Positions 7,956-17,566 of a stretch of 64,000 bases of DNA are shown here, piece after piece (the stretch's first letter is position 1; each line of letters starts with the position of its first letter). This DNA comes from Moritella sp. Urea-trap-13. GTDB lineage: Bacteria; Pseudomonadota; Gammaproteobacteria; Enterobacterales; Moritellaceae. The DNA lies in the NCBI RefSeq assembly GCF_002836355.1, contig NZ_PJCA01000001.1:186001-250000 (forward strand), read 5' to 3'. The notes beneath the pieces are model-generated. The model saw only the letters and a list, made by a program, of their open reading frames with translations. It ran no database searches and was not told the origin of the DNA. Position numbers and translations under genes: made by a program.

Positions 7956-10043
7956 ATGGCTGATTTATCAAAATACAGAAATATCGGGATCTTCGCTCAC
8001 GTTGATGCTGGTAAAACAACAACAACTGAACGTATCCTAAAACTTACTGGACAGATCCACAAAACTGGTGAAGTACATGACGGTGAGTCAACTACAGATT
8101 TCATGGAACAGGAAGCTGAGCGCGGTATTACTATTCAGTCAGCTGCTGTAACATGTTTCTGGGACAATCACCGTTTTAACGTTATTGATACTCCTGGACA
8201 CGTTGATTTCACAGTTGAAGTTTACCGTTCACTTAAAGTACTTGACGGCGGTATCGGTGTATTCTGTGGTTCTGGTGGTGTTGAACCTCAGTCAGAAACT
8301 AACTGGCGTTATGCGAATGACTCAGAAGTTGCGCGTATTATCTTCGTAAACAAATTAGACCGTATGGGTGCTGATTTTTACCGCGTTGTTAAGCAAACTC
8401 AAGACGTACTAGATGCTAACCCACTAGTTATGGTTCTACCAATCGGTATCGAAGAAGATTTCGTTGGTGTTGTTGACCTTCTTACGCGTAAAGCACACAT
8501 CTGGGATGACTCTGGTCTTCCAGAAAACTTCGAAATCTCTGATGTTCCTGCGGACATGGTAGAGAAAGTTGAAGAATACCGTGAGCTATTACTTGATACT
8601 GCGCTTGAGCAAGATGATGAGCTATTAGAAGCTTACATGGAAGGTACTGAACCTTCTATTGAAGAGATCAAACGTTGTATCCGTAAAGGTACACGTACAA
8701 TGGACTTCTTCCCAACATACTGTGGTTCGGCATTTAAGAACAAGGGTATTCAATTAATCCTTGACGGTGTTGTAGATTATCTACCAAGCCCAACAGATGT
8801 TGATCCTCAGCCGCTTACAGATGAAGAAGGCGAGCCAAACGGTAAATTTGCACTTGTATCAACTGAAGAGTCATTCAAAGCGTTAGCATTTAAAATTTCA
8901 GATGACCGTTTTGGTGCCCTTACTTTCATCCGTATCTACTCTGGTACGTTGAAAAAAGGTGATACTATTCTTAACGCTGCTACAGGTAAAACTGAGCGTG
9001 TTGGTCGTATGTGTGAAATGCAAGCTGATGAACGTAAAGAATTAACTAGCGCACAAGCTGGTGATATTCTTGCAATCGTAGGTATGAAAGGTAACGTTCA
9101 AACAGGTCACACTTTATGTGATCCTAAAGACCCTATCATCCTAGAAGCAATGGTATTCCCTGAACCAGTAATCTCTATCTCTGTAACACCAAAAGATAAA
9201 GGTTCTACTGAGAAAATGGGTATTGCGATCGGTAAAATGGTTGCTGAAGATCCAACTTTCAAAGTTGAAACTGACCAAGATTCAGGCGAAACAATCCTTT
9301 CAGGTATGGGTGAACTTCACCTAGACATTAAGGTTGATATCCTTAAGCGTACATACGGCGTTGATCTAGTTGTTGGTGCTCCTCAGGTTGCTTACCGTGA
9401 AACTATTACTCAAGCAATTGAAGATAGCTACACGCATAAGAAACAATCTGGTGGTAGTGGTCAATTCGGTAAGATCGATTACCGTATCAAGCCTGGCGAA
9501 CCAGGTACTGGTTTCGTATTCAACTCAACAGTTGTTGGCGGTAACGTACCGAAAGAATTCTTCCCAGCTGTAGAGAAAGGCTTCAAGAGCTTGATGGAAA
9601 CTGGTGTTCTAGCTGGCTTCCCAGTACTAGACGTTGAAATCGAATTATACGATGGTGGCTTCCACGCAGTGGATTCATCAGCTGTTGCATTCGAACTTGC
9701 TGGTCGTGGCGCATTCCGTCAATCAATCCCGAAAGCTGGCGCACAGTTAATCGAACCTATCATGAAAGTTGACGTATTCACGCCAGACGATCATGTTGGT
9801 GACGTAATTGGTGACCTTAACCGTCGTCGTGGTATGATCGCTGGTCAAGACGCTGGTAACACTGGTGTTCGTATTAAAGCTGACGTACCTCTTTCAGAAA
9901 TGTTTGGTTACATCGGTTCACTACGTACAATGACATCAGGTCGTGGTCAGTTCTCTATGGAGTTCTCACACTACAACCCTTGTCCAGCTAACGTAGCTGA
10001 AGGCGTTATCGCTAAAGTTAAAGAAGACAACGCTAAAAAATAA
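7956..10043 (+). CDS. fusA: Translation elongation factor G, stand-alone copy
   Basis: This 695-residue EF-G is the ribosomal translocase GTPase. The G domain shows AHVDAGKT (14-21), RGIT (58-61), DTPGH (79-83) and NKLD (133-136). Domains II to V follow, with GGSGQFG and [16 protein letters not shown] near the end. It is not in a str operon (no rpsL, rpsG or tufA beside it) and is flanked by terminators, so it is probably the second EF-G paralogue common in Vibrio and Shewanella relatives. Codon use looks strongly biased, for example GGT, CGT and AAC, suggesting high expression. Whether it supports elongation, recycling or both cannot be read here. Confidence 0.93.
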   Translation: MADLSKYRNIGIFAHVDAGKTTTTERILKLTGQIHKTGEVHDGESTTDFMEQEAERGITIQSAAVTCFWDNHRFNVIDTPGHVDFTVEVYRSLKVLDGGIGVFCGSGGVEPQSETNWRYANDSEVARIIFVNKLDRMGADFYRVVKQTQDVLDANPLVMVLPIGIEEDFVGVVDLLTRKAHIWDDSGLPENFEISDVPADMVEKVEEYRELLLDTALEQDDELLEAYMEGTEPSIEEIKRCIRKGTRTMDFFPTYCGSAFKNKGIQLILDGVVDYLPSPTDVDPQPLTDEEGEPNGKFALVSTEESFKALAFKISDDRFGALTFIRIYSGTLKKGDTILNAATGKTERVGRMCEMQADERKELTSAQAGDILAIVGMKGNVQTGHTLCDPKDPIILEAMVFPEPVISISVTPKDKGSTEKMGIAIGKMVAEDPTFKVETDQDSGETILSGMGELHLDIKVDILKRTYGVDLVVGAPQVAYRETITQAIEDSYTHKKQSGGSGQFGKIDYRIKPGEPGTGFVFNSTVVGGNVPKEFFPAVEKGFKSLMETGVLAGFPVLDVEIELYDGGFHAVDSSAVAFELAGRGAFRQSIPKAGAQLIEPIMKVDVFTPDDHVGDVIGDLNRRRGMIAGQDAGNTGVRIKADVPLSEMFGYIGSLRTMTSGRGQFSMEFSHYNPCPANVAEGVIAKVKEDNAKK

Positions 10044-10070
10044 GTAATTATTTTTAGTTAATCTTCCTAA

Positions 10071-10102
10071 CCCCAGTTATGCAAATAACTGGGGTTATTT
10101 TT
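10071..10102 (+). terminator. Intrinsic terminator of fusA
   Basis: CCCCAGTTAT and ATAACTGGGG form a perfect 10-bp stem with a GCAA loop, followed by TTATTTTTT. Confidence 0.9.
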
Positions 10103-10209
10103 TGCCTGAAAAACAGTAAATGCTCAGCTAGCCAATAATATGCCACTTATCTTATTCTCTCCTGATCTAGCTTAATCGCCACGTTTCTTATTTTTGCCAA
10201 ATCGCAGAC

Positions 10210-10243
10210 AAAAAAAAGCACCAAGACCATAAGCCTTAGTGCT
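10210..10243 (-). terminator. Intrinsic terminator of roxA
   Basis: On the minus strand, AGCACTAAG pairs with CTTGGTGCT (one G-T wobble) and is followed by eight T. The opposite strand also has TATTACTTTTTTT after the stem, so it may work in both directions. Confidence 0.8.
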
Positions 10244-10298
10244 ATTACTTTTTTTACTAACTAATGCTTGCTAGTTCACACTAACAACGCATTAATGA

Positions 10299-11438
10299 TT
10301 ACTCAAAGTGCCAGTAACCTAAGTTAACCCATTCAATCAACTGTTGACCAAATACTTTATCTTCCATTAACGCTTCAAGTTCTTTTGCCGACTGCTCAGT
10401 GGTATTACATAACGTTTGCACGCTTGCAGCAATACTTGCGTCAAAGTCATAACGCTCGCCATCAATGAAACAGCTCGTTGGCATTTCAGGGAAGTATAAT
10501 GTCTTTAGGCCATTCACTTTACGTAAATAAGATTCCATACCGATTTCATCTACTACGATAGCGTAATCAGCGATATAACCGCCTTCTGGTACGACAATAT
10601 CGAGTTCGTGTGCAGATTCACTGTAATGACGGCCAAGGAAATCATGCATAACGCTTTTATCAGCCATTAATGATGTCATGATGTCTGTTAAACCTTGCAC
10701 TTCGCTTGCTTCGATTGAGCCATGTTCTGCGCGCGGTTGTAATTTAGGATCGCTATAACGAACAAATTCTTTGTCTTGTTGTAATAGGTAATCACCAAAG
10801 TCATTTAACAGTTCTTTTTGGTCTTGGGCGCGGAAACCTACTGAGTAGTTAATCGCTTCGCCAACAGCATAACCTTCATGCGGTGCATAAGGTGGGATAT
10901 ATAAAATATCACCTGGTTCTAATACTGTATCAATAACCGCATCAAATGCTTCACAATGCTTCAGAGCGCCGTTAGCAGCAAACTCTTGAGGATTCATATC
11001 TTGAGCACCTACACGCCAATGACGCTTGCCTAGGCCTTGAATAATGAATACACAATAACGGTCAACATGCGGACCTACACCACCTGTATCTGTACTGTAA
11101 GAAACCATTAAATCATCAAAGCGCCAGCTAGGAATAAAGTTAAAGGTATTAGCCAATTCAGCCGAAGGTTCATGCCAATGGTTGATCGCTTGCACTAAGA
11201 TAGCAGAGCCATCTTGTTCCATACGTTCAAACTCAGTAAAAGGACCGCATTTCGCTTGCCACTTATCTTCTTCACGCCATACCATACGTGATGTGATTTC
11301 TTCTTCCATTGCTAAACCAGCAATTTCATCCGGGCTAATTGGATCGATAAAATCCTTGAATCCCGCTTTAATTAACAGTGGTTTTTTCTGCCAATAATTT
11401 TCCATGAAGTCAGCAATATCAAGATTTAATTTATACAT
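10299..11438 (-). CDS. roxA: Ribosomal protein uL16 3-hydroxylase RoxA (YcfD)
   Basis: This 379-residue JmjC-type 2-oxoglutarate/Fe(II) dioxygenase hydroxylates an arginine of ribosomal protein uL16 in E. coli. The iron ligands are visible as HVD (H124, D126) within GGVGPHVDRY and the distal His in PPYAPHEGY (H187). LVQAINHWHEP, WRFDDLMVSYS and FIIQGLGKRHWRVG also match my memory of E. coli YcfD closely, as does the C-terminal winged-helix region ending NLGYWHFE. The reading frame allows a TTG two codons earlier, but the ATG at 11438 has GGG at a proper distance. Confidence 0.93.
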   Translation of the reverse strand: MYKLNLDIADFMENYWQKKPLLIKAGFKDFIDPISPDEIAGLAMEEEITSRMVWREEDKWQAKCGPFTEFERMEQDGSAILVQAINHWHEPSAELANTFNFIPSWRFDDLMVSYSTDTGGVGPHVDRYCVFIIQGLGKRHWRVGAQDMNPQEFAANGALKHCEAFDAVIDTVLEPGDILYIPPYAPHEGYAVGEAINYSVGFRAQDQKELLNDFGDYLLQQDKEFVRYSDPKLQPRAEHGSIEASEVQGLTDIMTSLMADKSVMHDFLGRHYSESAHELDIVVPEGGYIADYAIVVDEIGMESYLRKVNGLKTLYFPEMPTSCFIDGERYDFDASIAASVQTLCNTTEQSAKELEALMEDKVFGQQLIEWVNLGYWHFE

Positions 11439-11477
11439 AGTCAACCCGCAATAAGTAATCGAAGTAATAGAGCGCGT

Positions 11478-11505
11478 ATCATAGGTATTTTCGCGATAAT
11501 AGCAA
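11478..11505 (-). promoter_or_regulatory. Putative roxA promoter
   Basis: On the minus strand, TTGCTA (11505-11500) and TATGAT (11483-11478) are 16 bases apart, about 40 bases upstream of the roxA ATG. Confidence 0.45.
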
Positions 11506-11578
11506 CAAAAAAAGCCCTGCGAATATTATGGAATATAACCATCCACTCTATTTAGTCCTGCTTGATTAGTCTGTTGAA

Positions 11579-12358
11579 CTAAGCCAATTCGGATACATAG
11601 ACATCGGGGAAGTAGACAGCCCTAATCAACTGAGATTTAATTTCATCGTTCAGTAATACATGCAGTTCATACATGATACTAATAATGCCGCCGCGCAAGT
11701 CATTCACTTTTCCAGCAAGTTGCGTAGCTGATAAACCATCCGTTGTAAGTGTCGGATTGCTAGCGTGTGCATTACACTCAGCCAATTGTGCTAGAAACAG
11801 CGTCCAAGATTTGTTATTCATATCTAACGCTTTACCACTAGAGAATATAGGCACCCATTGGCTAATTCTGTCTTCTAGAGATACGCTCTTGTCTTCATTA
11901 TCAATAATACCTTCATTATCAATCACGTCGGCATTATCAATATTGTAAGCTTCAGCTTTAACCGATAAATATGACGTTAAAGATGCGAATAGCTTGGTAA
12001 TGCACTCAGAGTACGCTGCATAGCACGCTGCAATGTCGGCGTTGTTAATCGCTACATCACGATATGCCAGCGCAGAGTCAAACTCACCTTGATAATCATT
12101 CACATTAAGAATGCCTTCACCACTGATGTAGACCTTGCTATCCAGGGTGTTTTCGACAAATGGCACCGTGTAATTCCAGTTTCGGGTGTCTGAAACTAAA
12201 CGCTTAAAGGGATACTTGTTCTCTTCAAACCACTGCTCGATGATTTTATTTTTCAGGCCATCAGTCAACTCTCGATTTGAGTGATCACTATACTTGGTCA
12301 GATCGAAAATAAGCTTCTTCGCTTGTTTCTCTGCAATGTTCACTCTTACTTTTAACAC
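11579..12358 (-). CDS. Hypothetical protein with internal IDNE repeats
   Basis: I do not recognise this 259-residue protein. There is no signal peptide or membrane segment. The N-terminal half contains FDLTKYSDHSNRELT and an aromatic stretch (RNWNYTVPFVENTL). Around residues 138-155, three short acidic units (IDNADV, IDNEGI, IDNEDK) are encoded by an 18-base imperfect tandem repeat. The C-terminal half looks helical. GTG at 12358 is chosen because AAGGAG lies 6 bases upstream; a TTG two codons earlier would overlap that site. It stands alone between roxA and the ccm terminator, so context gives no functional clue. Confidence 0.65.
   Translation of the reverse strand: MLKVRVNIAEKQAKKLIFDLTKYSDHSNRELTDGLKNKIIEQWFEENKYPFKRLVSDTRNWNYTVPFVENTLDSKVYISGEGILNVNDYQGEFDSALAYRDVAINNADIAACYAAYSECITKLFASLTSYLSVKAEAYNIDNADVIDNEGIIDNEDKSVSLEDRISQWVPIFSSGKALDMNNKSWTLFLAQLAECNAHASNPTLTTDGLSATQLAGKVNDLRGGIISIMYELHVLLNDEIKSQLIRAVYFPDVYVSELA
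11894..11947. repeat. Three 18-bp imperfect tandem repeats inside the unknown gene
   Basis: The plus strand reads TTCATTATCAATAATACC, then TTCATTATCAATCACGTC, then GGCATTATCAATATTGTA. The shared core is CATTATCAAT. Each unit encodes six residues, so copy-number change would stay in frame. Confidence 0.7.
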
Positions 12359-12474
12359 TAACAACTCCTTCTACGCTGTTTAACGCCTATTAATGACGTG
12401 CAGCTTGTTATTTTTGGGTATTTCATCATAAACATTTTTGTCTGTGTTTAATTTAAAAAACCAGATGACAGATA

Positions 12475-12516
12475 CTAAAAAACCCCGCGGATATTATATA
12501 AATAATTTCCGCGGGG
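12475..12516 (-). terminator. Intrinsic terminator of the ccm operon
   Basis: On the minus strand, CCCCGCGGA and TCCGCGGGG form a perfect 9-bp GC-rich stem, with the next strand bases reading TTTTTTAGT. It lies about 50 bases past the ccmI stop. Confidence 0.9.
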
Positions 12517-12568
12517 CTGATTAACAAACATTAATAAGATATTACAACATCAGTAATACCTGAACAAA

Positions 12569-13864
12569 TTAACGGCTTAAATTAAGCGTCACTGCACGTG
12601 CATCGCCTTCATTAAGCGTCACAATATTAGAGTTGATGTCATCTTCTTTGGTTGTCACATCCGAATCTTGAGACAGCTTAGCGCTGACTTTAATTGATGG
12701 GAATTGCGACATTTTCATTTGTGCCATCATTGCATCACTATCAGATAATGAGATAGTTAATGGGAACGTTGGGTCCATGATACGTTTAACTGCAAGCGGC
12801 GCTTTAGGCCCCGCAGCGGCTTTCACGTAAACATACAAGTAACCTTTCATTTCAGCTTGGTCAGCAGTAATCGTGATCGTTACTTGCTCATTGCCCGCAA
12901 CTGCATCACTTGTCGCTGCACTCGTTTCTGTACTTGTTGCAACAGGACGACTATCAACTGACGATGCCGCATTGTTAGCAAAAGGTGCTGAACCGTCTTT
13001 AGCTGCAATCTGCTTGCGTGCGTATTCAATACTACCTTGGATCATTTCGATACGTTCTGGCTGACCAGCAAGTAACGGTAACATACGTTGCCATTGCTCG
13101 ATTGCGCCAAGGTAATCTTGATTTTCTAACGCCATGAATGCAGAAGTCGATAACACTTCGATATCGTCAGGTTTCTCTTGTTTAAGATCCATCAATATTT
13201 TACGTGCTAAGTTATTCTGTTCAGGATCATCACTCAGCATTAATGCTTGGGCATAACCCGTCACAATCGATGTGTTCATCGGTGCAAGTTTATAAGCACG
13301 ATCCATAGCAATGAATGCTGCGTTTGAATCACCCAGTGCAACGTTTAAACGACCCAATAATAACCAACCAAATTCGTTATCTGGTTCAGCCATCATCTTA
13401 GTGCTTAATGCCAGTTTAAAGTCAGAGATCTCCTGATCTGTCACTTTATCACCTTCATTCATCACGCGATTGGTTAGCTCAGGTAAACGTGAGTACACAT
13501 CTTCCCAGTTTGCTACCTTGTCACGTGCGCCTAATGTCAGATAAGCAGACACAGAGAAAACCACTAAGAATATAACACCAGCAAGCCAGATGAATGGTGA
13601 GTCCGCAGTACTTACTTTTTTCGCTTTCTCATCAACAACGTCATCCAATAGACCACGTTGCATTTCATCAATAAACTCTGCGCTTTTGTCTAACAAACCT
13701 TGATCTTCATCGTCAGCTAATTCGCTGATACGACTCTTATACAAGTCTTTGTTTAATTGGTCTCGTGTCGCGCCTGTTAACTTGCTCTTACCACTAATGG
13801 GAATAACAAATGCGAGCGCAGCAACGACCACTAATACAATACTTACTATCCAAAATAACAACAT
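12569..13864 (-). CDS. ccmI: Cytochrome c maturation protein CcmI
   Basis: This 431-residue CcmI is a membrane TPR protein that holds apocytochrome c for heme ligation with CcmF and CcmH. The first segment (LLFWIVSIVLVVVAALAFVI) and a second hydrophobic stretch near residues 92-110 (FIWLAGVIFLVVFSVSAYL) flank a cytoplasmic loop carrying the conserved LYKSRISELADDEDQGLLD. TPR-like helices follow at about 150-280, and a C-terminal domain begins at about 325 with ITITADQAEM and MDPTFPLTISL. E. coli fuses this function into its CcmH, whereas here ccmH and ccmI are separate genes, one base apart. Confidence 0.92.
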   Translation of the reverse strand: MLLFWIVSIVLVVVAALAFVIPISGKSKLTGATRDQLNKDLYKSRISELADDEDQGLLDKSAEFIDEMQRGLLDDVVDEKAKKVSTADSPFIWLAGVIFLVVFSVSAYLTLGARDKVANWEDVYSRLPELTNRVMNEGDKVTDQEISDFKLALSTKMMAEPDNEFGWLLLGRLNVALGDSNAAFIAMDRAYKLAPMNTSIVTGYAQALMLSDDPEQNNLARKILMDLKQEKPDDIEVLSTSAFMALENQDYLGAIEQWQRMLPLLAGQPERIEMIQGSIEYARKQIAAKDGSAPFANNAASSVDSRPVATSTETSAATSDAVAGNEQVTITITADQAEMKGYLYVYVKAAAGPKAPLAVKRIMDPTFPLTISLSDSDAMMAQMKMSQFPSIKVSAKLSQDSDVTTKEDDINSNIVTLNEGDARAVTLNLSR

Positions 13865-13865
13865 G

Positions 13866-14333
13866 CTATTTCTCGCTATCTTTTAAAATTTTGGCCAAAC
13901 GGTCTTTCTCCGCACTCGTTAACTCTTCATCGCGCTCATCAGTTGCAACACTAATTTTACGACGGCTGTTACGAACAATGATTAAACCACCAAATAATAC
14001 AAATAAACCAGGACCAACCCATAAAATGGCGGTGCCTAAGGTTACCGGCGGTTTGTATAAAACAAAGTTGCCAAATCGGTCAATCCAGTAAGTGACAATC
14101 TGCTCTTCGTCCTGACCTTCAATCACCATGTTATAAGTTTTTTGACGCATATCTTTGGCAATCGAGGCATTCGAATCAGCAAGGTTATTGTTTTGGCATT
14201 TAGGGCAACGTAACTCTGCCGTTAATGTTCTAAACAAGGCTTCTTGTTCTTCAGTCTCAAAGTCATAGACATCAATCACAGCCGCAACACTGAAACTGAG
14301 CATTAAAGTCATTAATACGAATAATTTTTTCAT
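13866..14333 (-). CDS. ccmH: Cytochrome c maturation protein CcmH (CcmH/CycL type)
   Basis: This 155-residue membrane-anchored thiol-reductase of heme lyase keeps the apocytochrome CxxCH cysteines reduced. It has a signal peptide (MKKLFVLMTLMLSFSVAAVI), the redox motif LRCPKCQNNN (C43, C46), SNASIAKDMR, and one transmembrane helix near residues 99-116 (LGTAILWVGPGLFVLFGG) with a short charged tail. It corresponds to the N-terminal half of E. coli CcmH. It lies between ccmG and ccmI in the operon. Confidence 0.95.
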   Translation of the reverse strand: MKKLFVLMTLMLSFSVAAVIDVYDFETEEQEALFRTLTAELRCPKCQNNNLADSNASIAKDMRQKTYNMVIEGQDEEQIVTYWIDRFGNFVLYKPPVTLGTAILWVGPGLFVLFGGLIIVRNSRRKISVATDERDEELTSAEKDRLAKILKDSEK

Positions 14334-14343
14334 CTTAAATCCC

Positions 14344-14892
14344 TTACTTTAACTGCTCATAAATAGCTTTTAGTTCACCATTCCAATTACGCGGATTAAT
14401 ATCACCTACGTGCTTGAATTGGATAATACCGTTACTATCAATGAAGAAGGTTTCAGGTGCGCCGTACACACCAAGATCAAGACCTAGCATACCATCAGGA
14501 TCATAAAGGCTGATCTTATATGGATTATCTAACTCTTCTAACCATCTTAGGGCTTTTGAACGCTCATCTTTGTAGTTCATGCCAACAATGTAAACACCGT
14601 CTTCAGCAAGTTCATTTAAATACTTATGCTCGGCGTAACATGTTGGGCACCACGTTGCCCATACATTTAACAGCATAGGTTTACCCGACAGCACACTTTT
14701 ATCGTGCTGTAACTCAGGTTCAACTAAATCGTTTAATGCAAACTCAGGAACAGGCCGACCAATGAAGGTCGACTCTAACACGGTAGCGTCACGAAATAAG
14801 CCAATATAAAGAAACACAGACACACATAAAAATACGATCAAGGGTATTAGTCGTGTCATTAACTGATTCTTTTTTTTCACATCATTAGTCAT
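14344..14892 (-). CDS. ccmG: Thiol:disulfide interchange protein CcmG (DsbE)
   Basis: This 182-residue membrane-anchored thioredoxin-like protein reduces apocytochrome c or CcmH in the periplasm. One N-terminal helix spans about residues 14-32. The active site is WATWCPTC (C82, C85), and the cis-proline region YGAPETFFID follows. GCDI-type CcmG features are present, such as MNYKDERSKALRWLEE. The start overlaps the ccmF stop by one base. Operon position between ccmF and ccmH supports the call. Confidence 0.95.
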   Translation of the reverse strand: MTNDVKKKNQLMTRLIPLIVFLCVSVFLYIGLFRDATVLESTFIGRPVPEFALNDLVEPELQHDKSVLSGKPMLLNVWATWCPTCYAEHKYLNELAEDGVYIVGMNYKDERSKALRWLEELDNPYKISLYDPDGMLGLDLGVYGAPETFFIDSNGIIQFKHVGDINPRNWNGELKAIYEQLK

Positions 14893-16871
14893 TATTCTTG
14901 TCCTAATGATTGTGCTTTCGCGTGACGTTTATTGACAAAACGATAACGACGATCAGATACCGCTAACAAGCCACCAATAGACATGACTAAACCGCCCCAC
15001 CAGATGAAACGAATGAAAGGTTCGTAATAAATACGAATTGCCCATGAGTCATCTACTAACTGTTCACCAAGTGCGATATAAAGGTCACGAGTTACGCCCC
15101 AATCAATCGCAGCTTCGGTCATCGGCATGCTACGTTGGGCGAAATAACTACGTTTTTCTGCGCGCATGACAGTCTCAAACTTACCGTTTTTACTGACATT
15201 AAATACCGCTTTATAACCTTCGTAGTTCGAGCCATTTGCTTCACCAATACGGTCGAACTCGAATAAGTAATCAGCAAAGACCACTTCATCACCCGGTAGC
15301 ATACGTAAGTCTTTTTCGATTTTGTAATTCTGAGTTGCAGAAATACCAATCAACATCATTGCCAGACCAACATGGCCAAGGACCATAGCCCAATGACTAC
15401 GACCCAGCTTCGTCACACCCGAAACAAAACCATGGCGATGTGTGGCACGGATATACACTTCAAGCGAACTAGTGATAATCACCCAGAATGCTAATGCAAA
15501 ACCAACAACCGCAACAATCTTAATCTTATCAGCAAAGATGGCTGGTAATGCGACAGCTAACACTATGCTCGCTACTGCACTTACCGCTAACTGCTTAAAC
15601 AGTGGACGTAAGTCAGCTTCTTGTTTCTTCCAACGTAATAACGGTGCAACACCCAAGGCAATTGCAAGCGGGATAATCATATAGAAGAAAATATTATTAA
15701 AGAATGGTACACCGATTGAAATCGAGCCCATACCGAGTTCTTTATGTACTAGTGGTAACAAAGTACCAATAAGTACAACTAATAGCGCTGCAATTAATAA
15801 CACGTTGTTCATTAACAAGAAAGTTTCACGAGAAAACAGACTGTATTTACCACGACTCTTAATCTCTGAACCTTTCACTGCATAAAGCAGTAATGAACCA
15901 CCAACAACGGCGATCAAGAAGGCGAGAATAAACAAACCACGTGCCGGATCAGAAGCAAACGCATGCACAGAGACCAGTACGCCTGAACGTACTAAAAAGG
16001 TACCTAACAAGCTTAAGCTAAATGCTGAAATAGAAAGTAGCACTGTCCATGACTTGAATACACCACGTTTCTCACTAACCGCCAATGAGTGAATCAAAGC
16101 AGTACCGGCAAGCCAAGGCATAAATGATGAATTCTCTACTGGATCCCAGAACCACCAACCACCCCAGCCAAGTTCATAGTAAGCCCACCAACTGCCTAGC
16201 GCGATGCCTGATGTTAAGAATACCCAAGCGATAAGCGTCCAAGGACGTGACCAACGCGCCCAAGCAGAATCAAGACGACCCGCCATCAATGCCGCAATGG
16301 CAAAAGCGAATGCAACAGAGAAACCAACATAACCCATGTACAGCATTGGCGGATGGAAAATCAAACCAATATCTTGTAGCAATGGATTTAAGTCATTACC
16401 GTCGAGTGGTAAGTAAGGCAAGGTACGGTCGAATGGATTTGACGTTAACAAGATAAACAAGTTAAAACCAATCGCGATCATCCCCATCACTGAAAGCACA
16501 CGTGCTAGCGCAACTTTCGGAATGCCACGGCTAAATACAGCCACTGCAGCAGTCCAAATCGCTAAGGTTAAAGACCAAAGCAATAGTGAGCCTTCATGAC
16601 CACCCCATACCGCAGATATTTTATACTGTATTGGTAGCAATGAATTTGAGTTAGTTGCAACATAACCAACTGAAAAATCATCAGTTGCAAATGCGTACGC
16701 TAATACTGCAAATGATAGACTCATTAGCAGAAACTGCATAATGGCTAATGGTTTAGCGCTATTAATCATACCAGGATGATTAATCTTCGCGCCTATAAGT
16801 GGATAAATTGCCAACAAGAACGACAGAGCCGTTGCGACAATTAAACTAAAATGTCCAATCTCAGGGATCAT
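14892..16871 (-). CDS. ccmF: Cytochrome c heme lyase subunit CcmF
   Basis: This 659-residue polytopic membrane protein is the core of the heme lyase that attaches heme from holo-CcmE to apocytochrome c. The tryptophan-rich WWD motif is clear, WGGWWFWDPVENSSFMPWL at about residues 235-253. Other family marks are VWGGHEGSLLLW and LIFHPPMLYMGYVG. About 14-15 hydrophobic segments are visible, and a periplasmic loop precedes the last helix. The length matches the family (about 650). Confidence 0.96.
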   Translation of the reverse strand: MIPEIGHFSLIVATALSFLLAIYPLIGAKINHPGMINSAKPLAIMQFLLMSLSFAVLAYAFATDDFSVGYVATNSNSLLPIQYKISAVWGGHEGSLLLWSLTLAIWTAAVAVFSRGIPKVALARVLSVMGMIAIGFNLFILLTSNPFDRTLPYLPLDGNDLNPLLQDIGLIFHPPMLYMGYVGFSVAFAFAIAALMAGRLDSAWARWSRPWTLIAWVFLTSGIALGSWWAYYELGWGGWWFWDPVENSSFMPWLAGTALIHSLAVSEKRGVFKSWTVLLSISAFSLSLLGTFLVRSGVLVSVHAFASDPARGLFILAFLIAVVGGSLLLYAVKGSEIKSRGKYSLFSRETFLLMNNVLLIAALLVVLIGTLLPLVHKELGMGSISIGVPFFNNIFFYMIIPLAIALGVAPLLRWKKQEADLRPLFKQLAVSAVASIVLAVALPAIFADKIKIVAVVGFALAFWVIITSSLEVYIRATHRHGFVSGVTKLGRSHWAMVLGHVGLAMMLIGISATQNYKIEKDLRMLPGDEVVFADYLFEFDRIGEANGSNYEGYKAVFNVSKNGKFETVMRAEKRSYFAQRSMPMTEAAIDWGVTRDLYIALGEQLVDDSWAIRIYYEPFIRFIWWGGLVMSIGGLLAVSDRRYRFVNKRHAKAQSLGQE

Positions 16872-16882
16872 TATAAACTACC

Positions 16883-17362
16883 TTATTTGATTTCGTTTCC
16901 GTATTCAGGTTTCATATGCTTAATGCCTTTAATTGCTTCAGCAACTTCCGGCGGCATATATTCTTCATCATGTTTAGCAAGTACTTCAGATGCACTAATA
17001 ACATTAGCCGACTTTAATACGCCTTGCGCCACAATACCTTGCCCTTCACGGAATAAATCCGGCAAGATACCTTCGTATTCCAGTGTAACCAGACCACCGT
17101 TGTCATCACTTAACACAAAGCTAACCTTAAGGTCTTCCATGTTACGTGTCACTGTACCTGGCATCACTAAACCACCAATACGTAAACGCTGGCCAATTTC
17201 AGGTTTGACTTTATCTTCACCTAGACCTTCAACCAGTTGGCTTGGTGTATAGAATAAATCAATGTTCTGTTTTAACGCGTAAAGCACAAGGCCAGTCATA
17301 CTACCTAAACCAATGATAATCACCAACGCTATAGATAAGCGTTTTTTACGTCTTGGGTTCAC
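16883..17362 (-). CDS. ccmE: Cytochrome c maturation heme chaperone CcmE
   Basis: This 159-residue periplasmic heme chaperone is tethered by one N-terminal helix (about 9-30) after the basic MNPRRKKR. The OB-fold contains [11 protein letters not shown] and VKSVV-like strands. The heme-attaching histidine is H131 in [13 protein letters not shown], with Y135 in the expected HxxxY arrangement. It overlaps ccmD by 4 bases, typical of the operon. Confidence 0.96.
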   Translation of the reverse strand: MNPRRKKRLSIALVIIIGLGSMTGLVLYALKQNIDLFYTPSQLVEGLGEDKVKPEIGQRLRIGGLVMPGTVTRNMEDLKVSFVLSDDNGGLVTLEYEGILPDLFREGQGIVAQGVLKSANVISASEVLAKHDEEYMPPEVAEAIKGIKHMKPEYGNEIK

Positions 17363-17565
17363 AGCGTATTCTCCATTTTTTCAGCAGCGCGCATACGTTC
17401 GATACGCAGATGCTTATTTTTAATTTCGTTAATGATTTGGCGACGTTTAACAATTGTCGCAATCGTTAGAGAGCCTAATGATAGCAAGCTAAACGCAACC
17501 GCTAGCCAGACATAAAAACCGTAACCACCCATGGCTAAAAAAGCCGAAAAGCTATCAAATTGCAT
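17359..17565 (-). CDS. ccmD: Heme exporter accessory protein CcmD
   Basis: This 68-residue small membrane protein releases holo-CcmE from the CcmABC complex. It has a single transmembrane helix ([20 protein letters not shown]) preceded by MGG and followed by a basic tail with RRQIINEIK, the usual CcmD plan. It overlaps ccmE and lies one base after ccmC. Confidence 0.93.
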   Translation of the reverse strand: MQFDSFSAFLAMGGYGFYVWLAVAFSLLSLGSLTIATIVKRRQIINEIKNKHLRIERMRAAEKMENTL

Positions 17566-17566
17566 G

